Translations under genes and position numbers: made by a program
Notes under the pieces: generated by a model
What the model saw: the letters and a program-made list of their open reading frames with translations, nothing else
What the model was told of the DNA's origin: nothing
Database searches by the model: none
Part shown: in pieces, positions 1-8,500 of the stretch
Layout: each line of letters begins with the position of its first letter
How positions within the stretch are numbered: the stretch's first letter is position 1
Assembly (NCBI GenBank): GCA_001275005.1
Contig: JWZX01003374.1
Location: 1-27,993 of the forward strand
DNA from: Chrysochromulina tobinii
Lineage: Eukaryota; Haptophyta; Prymnesiales; Chrysochromulinaceae
DNA length: 27,993 bases
Direction: 5' to 3'

Positions 1-273
1 GCCCCCTGCCAAGGGGGAGTTCTAGCCGCCCGAAGGTTACCCGCCTCGTTAGGTACGGTCCGGTGAGACAAAAGAAAAACTTTTCTACCGCCGGAAAAGA
101 GTGAGTTTTACAGGTACCTCGAATGTAGAAAAGCGACGGAGCCCCCAACTACATAAAATTATGTTTTGAAGTGGGATTAGCTAAAAGGAGCCCCCGGTTC
201 TTAATGGTTGAGAATAGGTCGCTTCGATAACTTTATGGTATATATATTTATTATTCTGCGACTCATGAGACAC
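1..273. other. Intergenic region upstream of the tRNA gene
   Basis: I see no coding region here; no ORF resembles a protein family. It contains a short hairpin at 2-17 (CCCCCT, 4-nt loop, AGGGGG), a perfect 9-bp inverted repeat CTTTTCTAC (80-88) / GTAGAAAAG (125-133), and a 9-bp direct repeat GGAGCCCCC at 138-146 and 187-195. It could be the 3' flank of an upstream gene or plain intergenic DNA. Confidence 0.5.
239..255 (+). promoter_or_regulatory. TATA-like AT-rich tract upstream of tRNA-Thr
   Basis: An uninterrupted A/T tract beginning TATATATATT lies about 35 to 20 bp before the first base of the tRNA. TATA-like upstream elements at this distance assist Pol III initiation on many tRNA genes of plants and yeasts. 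The role here is inferred from position and composition only. Confidence 0.35.
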
Positions 274-345
274 GCCTCTGTGGCTCAGTGGTAGAGCGTG
301 GCACTCGTAATGCTAAGGTCCCGAGTTCGATCCTCGGTAGAGGCT
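274..345 (+). tRNA. tRNA-Thr, anticodon CGU
   Basis: A complete cloverleaf can be drawn. The acceptor stem is GCCTCTG/TAGAGGC with one G-T pair, the D stem GCTC/GAGC, the anticodon stem TGGCA/TGCTA with loop CTCGTAA (anticodon CGT, reading ACG = Thr), and the T arm CCGAG-TTCGATC-CTCGG. The discriminator is T at 345 and no CCA is encoded. The internal Pol III A box (TGGCTCAGTGG) and B box (GTTCGATCC) are intact and there is no intron. It decodes threonine ACG codons in cytosolic translation. Its 3' end is only 51 bp from the start codon of PPP4R3 on the same strand. Confidence 0.95.
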
Positions 346-365
346 TTTGGGTTTCTATTTTTTTT
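345..365 (+). terminator. Pol III T-run terminators after tRNA-Thr
   Basis: A T4 run (345-348, including the discriminator base) is followed by a T8 run at 358-365. Pol III terminates at runs of four or more T on the non-template strand, so the second run probably acts as the main or back-up stop. It lies 31 bp before the PPP4R3 start codon and so would be within or just upstream of that mRNA's 5' UTR. Confidence 0.6.
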
Positions 366-396
366 CTATTTCTTTCTCGGAAAGAAGGAAATTGTC

Positions 397-3300
397 ATGG
401 CAGTAAGGAGAGCGAAAGTGTATTGCCTCAACGAGGACGGTCAGTGGGACGACAAAGGCACAGGGCTCGCGGCAGTGCAATACATGCAGGTAAGCTCGCA
501 CACTCTCAATCCATATCATGCAGATGTTTGTTCTGAGAGTTTGTCAAAACAACAGGCTGAGGAGACAGCCTTCATCGTTCTCGTGAGCGAAGAGAACAGC
601 GATATTCTTATGAAAGTCAGGGTACGCAGTGACGAAAATATCTACGCTCGTCAGCAGGGTGCGCATCGCGTCAAGCACTGCTCGCAGCCGCATCAGCCCT
701 GATCCATTCCCAAAGCTTCCCCTGCACGTGTTCTGTTGCCCATGGCGACGCTCAAATTGCCGCTGCACTCGCCATGATGACTGACGATGGAAAGCCGTTG
801 CTTCATGCAATTGCTTGACAGCGAAACGCACACAGAGCTGCCGGTCCGCTCGCGCCATCTGCCATGCCATCACTCTGCCATGCCATCACGCTCTGCTGCA
901 ATTGCCGACTTTCGCAGACACGATCCTTTCATGGAACGAGCCGGACACAGGTCTGGATTACGCACTCTCGTTTGCAGAACCGGATGGGTGCACGGAGCTC
1001 TGGGAGCAAATCTGCTCTCTGCAAGGTCGTTCGGTAGATGAGCGTGGTTGTGATGAGCCGGTTGTTTCTCATCGTCCATCAGGGGCAACCGATAGCGAGG
1101 TACCATCAGGGAATGGGGAGCAGCTCATGTTGCCGGCTGCAGAGATGCGAAACTTGCCCGCAATCGCCGAGATGCTAGCTGATGTTCCGATGGTGCAGCG
1201 AGGTAGGCTTGCGGAGCTGCTGCTCGCGAAAGACTACGTTCCGCAGCTCGTGGCACTGTTCGAGACCGCCGAGGACCTTGATACAGCGGAGAATCTTCAT
1301 CGATTCTTCGCCATCTTCAAAGGCATTGTTATGCTCAACAACACGACCCTGTATGAGACTCTGCTGCGCGACGACCTGCTGATGGGCGTTGTCGGCGCGC
1401 TCGAGTATGATCCGGAGCTCAAGTGCCATGAGATACAGCACCGCCGGTTCTTGCGTGAGGAGGTGCACTTCAAAGAAGTAATCCCCTTTGGCGATGCAAG
1501 CGTCCTCAAACGTGTTCACCAGAATTTCCTCATCGGCTTTCTCAAGGATGTCGTCTTGCCACGCGCGCTGGACGATAACACCTTCGCCGCACTCAACCAA
1601 GTTCAATTTTACAACAATGTCCAAATTGTCTCATCTCTCACGAGCGACGGGCCATTTCTCTCCAACCTTCACGCCAAACTTTCCGCTGTTGCAAGCGGAG
1701 CGGATGTAAACGAGCTGCTTGATGCTCTGCGGCTGCTGCAGGAGCTGTGCACCATCGCTAAGACACTCCAGCTGTATCACCGAGCCTCTTTTTATCGCCG
1801 CGTGGTCGAGCATGGCTACTTTGGGCCCCTCGCCACGTTCCTAACACGGCCAGAGCCGAGTCTGCGTCTCGCAGCCATAGAAGTTCTGCTTGCATCGACG
1901 CAGCACGACCCGTCGCTGCTGCGATCGCACGTGCTGCAGCAAAAGCCCGACAGCCTCATGCTGCGAAGTATGGTGCAGGTGCTGACTTCCAATGAGCCAA
2001 GCGGGGAGAAAGCGCAGATAACAGAGGTTCTGCGCGTACTCCTTGACCCAGATGGTATGGAGGGCCGCGAGCAGGACGAGTTTCTAAACCTCTTTTACGA
2101 GAACTACGTCCATGAGCTTGCAGGGCCCGTTGCGGGCGTTGTGTTGTCCTGCGTGGGCTCAACGAACGACAACCCGCACGCTGTTCCCGTTGTAGCGGCC
2201 GCACCAGATGCAGTGGTCGCACCTGCGCCGACCCTGGACGGCAGCAGTAGCAGTGGCACCGAAGCTCCTCACGTGGTCTTCGACATGCTGGTCTACGACA
2301 GTGTGACAGAAGGCAGTCCCGTCGGCAGCAGTGATTGCAGAAGTGGCGGCACAGGTTGCGGCGGTTCCGAGGAACCAGATGGCGTGCTTTCCGCGCGGCA
2401 ACACGTCTGCGAGCTGCTCTGCTTTTGCGTGCTTAAGCACTCGTATCGTATCAAGTATTTCATCCTGCGCAACAACATCCTGGCTAAGGTCCTTAAGCTT
2501 GCGTCTCATCGCGACAAATGTTTGGTGCTAGCGGCGGTGCGCTTCTTCCGCCAATGCATCGGCCTCAAAGATGAGTTTTACAACCGATACATAGTCAAGA
2601 ATCGCTGCTTCGAGCCGATACTCGTGCAGCTGTACGCCAACCGGCAGCGCGACAACCTGCTGCATTCGTCCATTCTTGAACTCTTTGAGTTCGTGCGCAA
2701 GGAGAACATCAAGTCGCTAATCGCTCACCTCGTCGAGACGTACCGTGAGAAGCTGACTCCTCTGACACACACGGAAATTTTCCGTGGTCTGGTTGTCCGC
2801 CACGATCAAAATGCGATGAACGGCGGCAGCTGCCTGCCTCCCAGCAGCGTGGTGGCCTGCGGTAGTAACGTGGCTCTAGGCGCGAGAGGCAGCCTAGCTT
2901 GTGGCCCACGGCGGTCGACGAGTGTTTGCCTGGGCGGCCGGCCCGCCTTTCCTGACGAGGATGACGACTCCGCTTACTTTAACACATCAGATGATGATGA
3001 TGAAGTAACCAATACTGCCGATGGCTTCTCCGTAATTGGTGTGCCAGGTCAGTGGCTGCCTCCACCACGCCCTGCACATGCTCCAGCGGTGGATAGGTAC
3101 AGCAGCGGCACTTTGCACAGCGGCACTGTGCCAGGAAACGAGTTTCCGAGAGCTCAAACAGCGACATTGTCGGCTGCGCTGATTGATAATGAAACCCACC
3201 CACGAATTGCGTATGAGACGGCGGCCCTCAGCGAGCCGCGCGCGCTACTAGGCGGACTTGGAAGGGGCGGGGGCATCGGCATCTTGGGCGGCGCGCTACC

Positions 3301-3901
3301 GCTGGTTCAGCAGCGGGAGCAGTTGAGCGCGCGCGTGGATCACTTAGGCGGGGCTCCGCGAGCGAACGATGAGGTCGGCATAAGAGGCCCGCTGGGTTTG
3401 CCAACCGGGCACGGCACGCCGCCAGTGGGGGCGCCGATACACCCGCCATCGGAGGTTAAAGAAAATGCGGCACCCAGGGTTGCTTGGGAAGGCGTGCCAG
3501 CGGACGCGACGTGGCAAGAGTTGGCAGCTGCCACGGCAGACGGCGCGCCAAAACTTCTGAGGCCGATGGTTGCATCATTGGCAGGATTTCGTTCGACCGC
3601 GAGTGGCGAGTTGCACCATATGTTTAGGCAGCCGCACGTGGCCACGGAACTACGAGCTCCGGAAGGAATGGCAGACGCATTCGCAGCAGCCGACGCAGTC
3701 GCAGTAGCCGACCCAGTCGCAGCAGCACCTGCAGTCGTAGCAGTCGCAGCGACACTAGGGACACCATCGACCTCGACTGTACCGGCATCAGCGCCAATGA
3801 TTGTGGCTGCGCGAGCACGAATGCCGGTAATGCTGGCGGCCGATGAAACTGACGAGCATACGCGCAAGAGGCAGCGTGCCAATGGCGCCGTAGAGGAATG
3901 A
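397..3901 (+). CDS. PPP4R3: Protein phosphatase 4 regulatory subunit 3 (SMEK/Falafel family)
   Basis: Three exons, 397..489, 556..658 and 918..3901, give 1059 aa. In animals, fungi and plants this subunit recruits substrates to the PP4 catalytic subunit and acts in the nucleus and cytoplasm in DNA-damage and developmental control. Residues 1-105 form the EVH1/PH-like domain: the start (RAKVYCLNEDGQWDDKGTG) is a near-signature of the family and continues to WNEPDTGLDYALSFAEPDGC. Residues about 142-325 are the SMEK core (LFETAEDLDTAENLH, FYNNVQIVSSLTSDGPFLSN). ARM-like helices continue to about 685 (IGLKDEFYNRYIVKN, FEFVRKENIKSL). Residues about 475-560 are a low-complexity Ser/Gly/Ala insertion. 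The tail from about 690 is disordered, with an acidic motif (DEDDDSAYFNTSDDDDE) matching the family's acidic C-terminal segment, an Ala/Val tract, and a final basic RKRQR that could be a nuclear localisation signal. The start is chosen because it begins the EVH1 domain directly. Identification is very secure. Confidence 0.95.
490..555 (+). other. PPP4R3 intron 1 (66 nt, phase 0)
   Basis: The donor is CAG|GTAAGC and the acceptor AACAG|GCT. Removing it joins AVQYMQ to AEETAFIVLVSEEN, matching the continuous EVH1 beta strands of SMEK proteins. The intron is a multiple of three and has no in-frame stop, so retention would add 22 residues without breaking the frame. Confidence 0.85.
659..917 (+). 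other. PPP4R3 intron 2 (259 nt, phase 1)
   Basis: The donor is CAGG|GTGCGC and the acceptor TTCGCAG|AC. Splicing makes the junction ARQQ-D-TILSWNEP, which matches the conserved QQDTLIVW-type segment of the EVH1 domain and moves the reading from frame 1 to frame 2. It is the longest intron in the window. Confidence 0.9.
3665..3760 (+). repeat. Imperfect GCAGYNGCAG-type tract encoding an Ala/Val-rich stretch
   Basis: A run of GCAGTC/GCAGCA/GTAGCC-like hexamers within the PPP4R3 coding region encodes FAAADAVAVADPVAAAPAVV and onward, in the disordered tail. It looks like a decayed microsatellite and is likely to vary in length between strains. It has no family counterpart that I recognise. Confidence 0.6.
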
Positions 3902-4590
3902 AGTCAGCCGGGCAATGGTCATCGAGCTCTGGAGCGCCCAGGGCCCGCTGCTGCCTTGCGAGCAGGTAGTTAGTCAGGGGTGACCACCTAGGACGTGTAT
4001 CGCGTCGAGATGCGAGCCCGGCAGCAAGCGCGGCCATGGCGACGAGTGCGCGAGCGCTGGCGGCGTGCGAACGGCGACGCTCGCTCAAGCCCCTCGGCGG
4101 CCCTTGACGAGAGGCCGCGCACCAGTCGTTCGGGTCCGTCCTCGTGGGCGTTTGCGGTTTGGGACCGGTCAAACGATCACTGTACCACGGCTCGACGGCT
4201 GCATTCCCGACCCAGACGGACAATCGGGAGGGGCGCGGCCCGCAGAAAAAACAGTGTCGCTCGCTTAGCGGGGTCTTTTAACGGACAGTTTCGGTCTTCT
4301 CTGTGCCGTCACACTTATGAGTTATGTTAGGGATGTTAACATCCCGTTCGACATCCCGTAATATGGCTCCAGCTCAGGTCAGGGGCCGCCAGCCACTCGT
4401 GCACTGCATTCCCAGCCCTTTCCAGAACGGATACTTATTGAGGCGAGGGGCGCGCACCGTGCAAATGCCAAATCCAGTATTCCTCTTTCGAACGTTTTTC
4501 TCGCCATTGGTCTCCACCGGCTGTCGTCGTGCTGCCACCGCGCGCCCAGATCTCGATAAAATAGACTCGTAGTCGAGCCGCTGCTCACTC
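3902..4590. other. Intergenic region 3' of PPP4R3
   Basis: I find no convincing gene. Several short, arginine-rich ORFs occur on both strands but have no family signature and look like by-products of GC-rich DNA. No clear AATAAA polyadenylation signal follows the PPP4R3 stop codon. The first copy of the 32-bp repeat described separately lies at 4402-4433. Confidence 0.5.
4402..4433. repeat. 32-bp dispersed repeat, copy 1
   Basis: It begins CACTGCATTCCCAGCCC and ends CAGAACGGATA. It matches 4742-4773 with one mismatch (C4422 versus T4762), 340 bp apart in direct orientation. Weaker similarity extends about 25 bp downstream (GGGGC-rich then CCGT) and about 10 bp upstream. Function is unknown; it could be the edge of a decayed mobile element. 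Confidence 0.8.
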
Positions 4591-4641
4591 AATGAAAATG
4601 ATAAAAATGCATCAAAATGCATTAATATGCATTAGAATGCG
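4591..4641. repeat. Short ATGCA-rich array
   Basis: Four ATGC cores (three as ATGCAT) occur within about 50 bp, separated by A/T-rich spacers. This looks like an outlier of the larger ATGCA array that starts near 4834, separated from it by about 190 bp that include the second 32-bp repeat. Confidence 0.65.
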
Positions 4642-4741
4642 TATGTAAAAAACAACACCACTTTCGTTAAAAAACAACACGTATCCCCAGTTGGGTTGCT
4701 CGCCCCCCAGAAGACAACTAATCTAGCGCCTACACCCTCGC

Positions 4742-4773
4742 CACTGCATTCCCAGCCCTTTTCAGAACGGATA
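4742..4773. repeat. 32-bp dispersed repeat, copy 2
   Basis: This is the second copy of the 32-bp repeat (31 of 32 bases identical to 4402-4433). It sits between the two ATGCA-rich blocks. Confidence 0.8.
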
Positions 4774-4833
4774 ATTCGGAAGCGGGGCTCGCGCTCCGTA
4801 TCTCCTTCCTTTTTTGGAAGGCAACATACAAAG

Positions 4834-5041
4834 AATGCACATGAATGCATCTTGTGCAATGAATGCACTTAATGCACGAGAATGCAACAAGCTAAGAAAA
4901 TGCAACCAAAAAAGGATGCATTCAAATGCACATGAATGCAACTTGTACCAAATGCAGCATTGAAAATGCGTATGAATGTAAGCGAATGCATCAATATCAG
5001 AATGCATCATACATGAATGCATATAAATGCATTTATATGCA
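4834..5041. repeat. Degenerate ATGCA array
   Basis: About 14 copies of an (A)ATGCA core recur every 8-17 bp in an A-rich background. The array ends in a perfect 24-nt palindrome at 5018-5041, centred on an ATGCAT. Spacing is irregular and the units are too short and variable for a CRISPR array. No gene is supported here. Confidence 0.8.
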
Positions 5042-5067
5042 GTAGGTGTATTCGAATATAACAGGGC

Positions 5068-5177
5068 ATTTAAGATACATTTTGAGATACATCAGGATAC
5101 ATAAGGGATACATGTATCCTTCAGGATACATGCAAGATACATGCAGGATACATCAAAATACATCAGGATACGTATCC
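5068..5177. repeat. Degenerate GATACAT array with palindromes
   Basis: About nine copies of (G/A)ATACAT recur every 10-15 bp. They include two perfect palindromes, GGATACATGTATCC (5106-5119) and GGATACGTATCC (5166-5177). The array directly follows the ATGCA array, as if one satellite type had been replaced by another. A short open frame runs through it but is only a reading of the repeat. Confidence 0.8.
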
Positions 5178-5216
5178 GATAGGACCCCCCCCCCAAAAAG
5201 GATAGGAACCCCCCCT
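5178..5216. repeat. Paired GATAGGA-C-tract repeat
   Basis: GATAGGA followed by C10 (5185-5194), then GATAGGAA followed by C7 (5209-5215), forms a direct repeat. C-tracts of this type are prone to length errors in sequencing and to slippage. Confidence 0.6.
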
Positions 5217-5500
5217 AACCCGAGCGGCAGCACCCGAGGCCCGAGCCGGCCCAGGTAGCTCGCCACTGCTACTGCGTGAAACACTGAGCTGTTTATAATT
5301 TGAGCAGCTCGAGATGGCGCTCGAGTGCTCACGCGAACGCGTTACTACGAATCCGACGACGCCAAAACGACGCGTTCGCCCCCTTTAAGTCCTAATTTCC
5401 TATGAACGAAAAGCGCGCTGATTTGCAGGCACACTGCTCGCTCCCGTCCGACGGCATCCTGGCCGCGCAACACGCAGGCTAGCGCGAGCACAATAAGCTC
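5217..5500 (+). promoter_or_regulatory. Upstream region of the giant TIG gene
   Basis: This 280-bp stretch has no supported gene and should contain the promoter and 5' UTR of the giant gene. A TATA-like GTTTATAATT is at 5291-5300, about 200 bp before the start codon. Two inverted repeats follow directly: GAGCAGCTCGAG (5302-5313) with CTCGAGTGCTC (5320-5330), which pair with one bulge, and GCGAACGCGT (5333-5342) with ACGCGTTCGC (5370-5379), which pair perfectly. Promoter assignment is inferred from position. Confidence 0.4.
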
Positions 5501-8500
5501 ATGCATGCATTGCCGTCTCGGACGAAGGTGATGCTATTGCAGCTGCTATGGCTGCAGGTTCTAATGCAACTAGCAGCGAGCGGCATGGTAGTCTCGCTGC
5601 GCGACCTGCTGCGGAAAGAAGCGAGCCTACATAACCATGCAACCTCTGAGCGGAGAAGCCGTCGGCGTCTGGTGGAAGAACCGATGGTGGTGCCATGCGG
5701 TTCTGATGGCTGCCAAGTGGACTTGACCACGGGCGTGGCACAGTGGGTGGGCGCAGCAGCGCTGTTGAGAAAGCCATCCTGGGCGCAAGTACATCATGGC
5801 TCGTGGATTGGCAGCCCACACCCGGCTCGACAGCTTGTGGTTGCGAGCGTTAGTTTCGAGGTCGCTGAGCCCGCCTGTGCCTCCTTTGATTTATCTTTTG
5901 CCATCGATGGCAGGGTGCTATCTGCTGAGCTCAATGGCCGACCCCTTCAAGTTCCTCCCCATGGCTATCGGCAGACGACAGAAGATGCCGGCTCCGAAGG
6001 CCTCGTAGCTCAGCGTGGTCAAGCCGCATTTGCCCTCGGCACGAACAGTCTTGTGCTCAGTGTCGCCAGGGGCGCAGGAGACATTGGACTGTACATAAGT
6101 GGTGCAGTGCAATTGCTCTGCCCTCTGGATGAGGCATTAATCTCCATGCATCCAACGAGTGGCCCAGCTGCAGGAGCAACGCCGGTGATATTGACATCGA
6201 CAGTTCATATATACACGGAAAACTGGATTCGCTGCCGCGTGAGCGGGAGCGTTGTCGACGCTCTTGTAATCGACGCGTCCACAATGCGCTGCGTGACTCC
6301 GCCACTTCGGCACCGCCTGCGTGGTTGGGCCCACTTCGAGATTGTGACGCCGCTCCAAGGCACCGTTGCCGTTGGGGCTCAATATCTTGGGCACTCTTTG
6401 TCCAGCACATTTTACTACCATGGGGAGCTCACCATTTTTAATGTTGCGCCAGCCTCAGGCCCCACACAGGGCGGTACCTTTGTTGCCTTACATGGCCGAT
6501 TCGACCATCTTGGCACGTTGCGCTGTCGCTTCGAGATCGACATGATCATTCAAGTGGTGCCTCGAGTGATCGACGCCTTCCACATTGAGTGCACGAGCCC
6601 GCCTCGAGCGAGTCCGGGTGAATCCATGGTGCGGGTGACAGGCAATGGGATCCAGTACAGCCACCCAGGAGCGACCTTCACTTACCACGATCCTCTCACC
6701 ATCTTGGCACTCGAGCCGGCCAAACTCAAGAGTGAAGGCGGCACAACGATCACCGTGCGCATCGACCGGGAGTGGTCCCAACTCTCGACCGCCTACCGCT
6801 TTTGTAAATTTGGCAGCGTGCTCTCAGCTGCAAGCATGGCGGCTAACGATGTGCTTGCGTGCATCACACCCGCGCATCACCCCGACTTTGTGGTTGTCGA
6901 GATCACAATGAATGGGATGGACTACACATCCTCAGGAAAGCAGGTGCAGTATGTGCAAGTCGCTCTTCTTGCTTTGCACCCAACCAGCGGCCCCGTTCAC
7001 GGTAACACAACCATTGCGCTCTTTGGTGTGCACTTGTATTCGGGGCTTTCGTGTGTGTTTGACGGACAACTTGCATCAGTTGCATTTGCATACGGGCGAG
7101 AGCAGCTGCATTGCATTACTCCTCGTTTGCTCCGACGTGGCTGGATTTCGGTGCAGTTGAAAGATGCCAACAACACGCTTGAGACCTCATCGATGGTGCA
7201 TGTGGATGAAGACGTGACAGTTCAGTTTGTGACGCCACCATTAGGGCCAGAAGTGGGCGGGTCGAGAGTGGACATTGTAGGACAAGGCTTCCGAGATGCG
7301 CAGACCATGCGGTGTGGCTTCGAGCTCAACAGAAGCAGTGCATCGAAGGGCGAGGGACAGCGGTCAGTAACGGCCAGGTACATCGACAAAACGTTGATCC
7401 AATGCTTCACCCCGTCAGGAACGCTTGGTGTCGCAAAGGTGACAGTAAGCATCAACGGGCAGCAGTACGCGGCGGGCGGCGCGCGGTACACGTACCAGCC
7501 GGCGGCGGCGGTGAGCCACGTGTCGCCGTCGGCGGCGCCCTCGGAGGGCGGCACGCCGCTCACGGTGCACGGCGGCGGCTTCTCGGCGGCGTCGGAGGCG
7601 CTCGGCGTGCTCACGTGCCGCGTGGGCGGCGCGGTGCGCCGCGCGGCGTGGGCGAGCGCGAGCGCGCTCGTGTGCAACACGACGCGCGCGCCGGCGGGCG
7701 CGGCGCGGCTCGAGGTGAGCAACAACGCGCGCGAGTACGCGGCGGGCGGCGTGCGGCTGCGGCTCGTCTCGGTGCGCGTGCTCGACGTGCAGCCGTGGAG
7801 CGGTCCGTCGGGCGGCGCGACCGTGGTGAGCGTGCGCGCGCGCGGCGCGTGGCCGGGCGGGCTGCGCTGCCGGTTCGGCGAGGGCGTGGCGTCGGCGGGC
7901 TGGGGCGGCGGCGCGGCGCGGCTTCGCTGCGTGGCGCCGCCGAGCGGCGGCGGCGCGAGCGGCTGGGTGGGCGTGCAGCTCGCGAGCTTCCACGGCGCGC
8001 TCGCGAGCGGCGGCAGCTTCTACTACCACGCGCCGCTCGGCGCGAGCGGCGTGGCGCCGCCGGTGGGCCCGGAGCGCGGCGGCACGCGCGTCGCGGTGCT
8101 CGGCGGCGGCTTCCGGGACGCGTACACGCTGCGGTGCGCGTTTGGCGTCGCGCCGGCGGCGGCGCCGGTGCTCGCGCGGTACGTGGACGAGTCGCAGCTC
8201 GAGTGCGCGGCGCCGGTGCACGCGCCGGGCGGTGCGCCGGTGCTGCTCTCGATGAACGGGCAGCAGTACGCGGCGGGCGGCGCGCGGTACACGTACCAGC
8301 CGGCGGCGGCGGTGAGCCACGTGTCGCCGTCGGCGGCGCTGTCGGAGGGCGGCACGCCGCTCACGGTGCACGGCGGCGGCTTCTCGGCGGCATCGGAGGC
8401 GCTTGGACTGCTTGTTTGCCGCATCGGCAATGTGCTTTCGAGAGCATCCTGGCTCTCTTTCGGCGCTGTAGTTTGCTTGACTTCTCGTTCTGCTCCTGGT

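Noticed and set aside
3340-4223. Antisense ORFs (180 and 199 aa) over the 3' end of PPP4R3
   Set aside because: They mirror the Ala/Val-rich tail and GC-rich 3' flank; composition is Arg/Leu/Ala-rich with no homology that I recognise.
3995-4330. 111-aa + strand ORF after PPP4R3
   Set aside because: Highly Arg-rich, no recognisable domain, no support for a start; likely chance in GC-rich intergenic DNA.
4834-5177. CRISPR array
   Set aside because: Units are 5-7 bp cores with irregular spacing in a eukaryotic context; no conserved repeat of 23 bp or more and no spacers.
5209-5219. Interstitial telomere motif (CCCTAACCC)
   Set aside because: Only one unit, embedded in a C-tract; no tandem TTAGGG-type repeats.
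5046-5258. 70-aa ORF across the GATACAT array
   Set aside because: The peptide merely translates the tandem repeat and the C-tracts.
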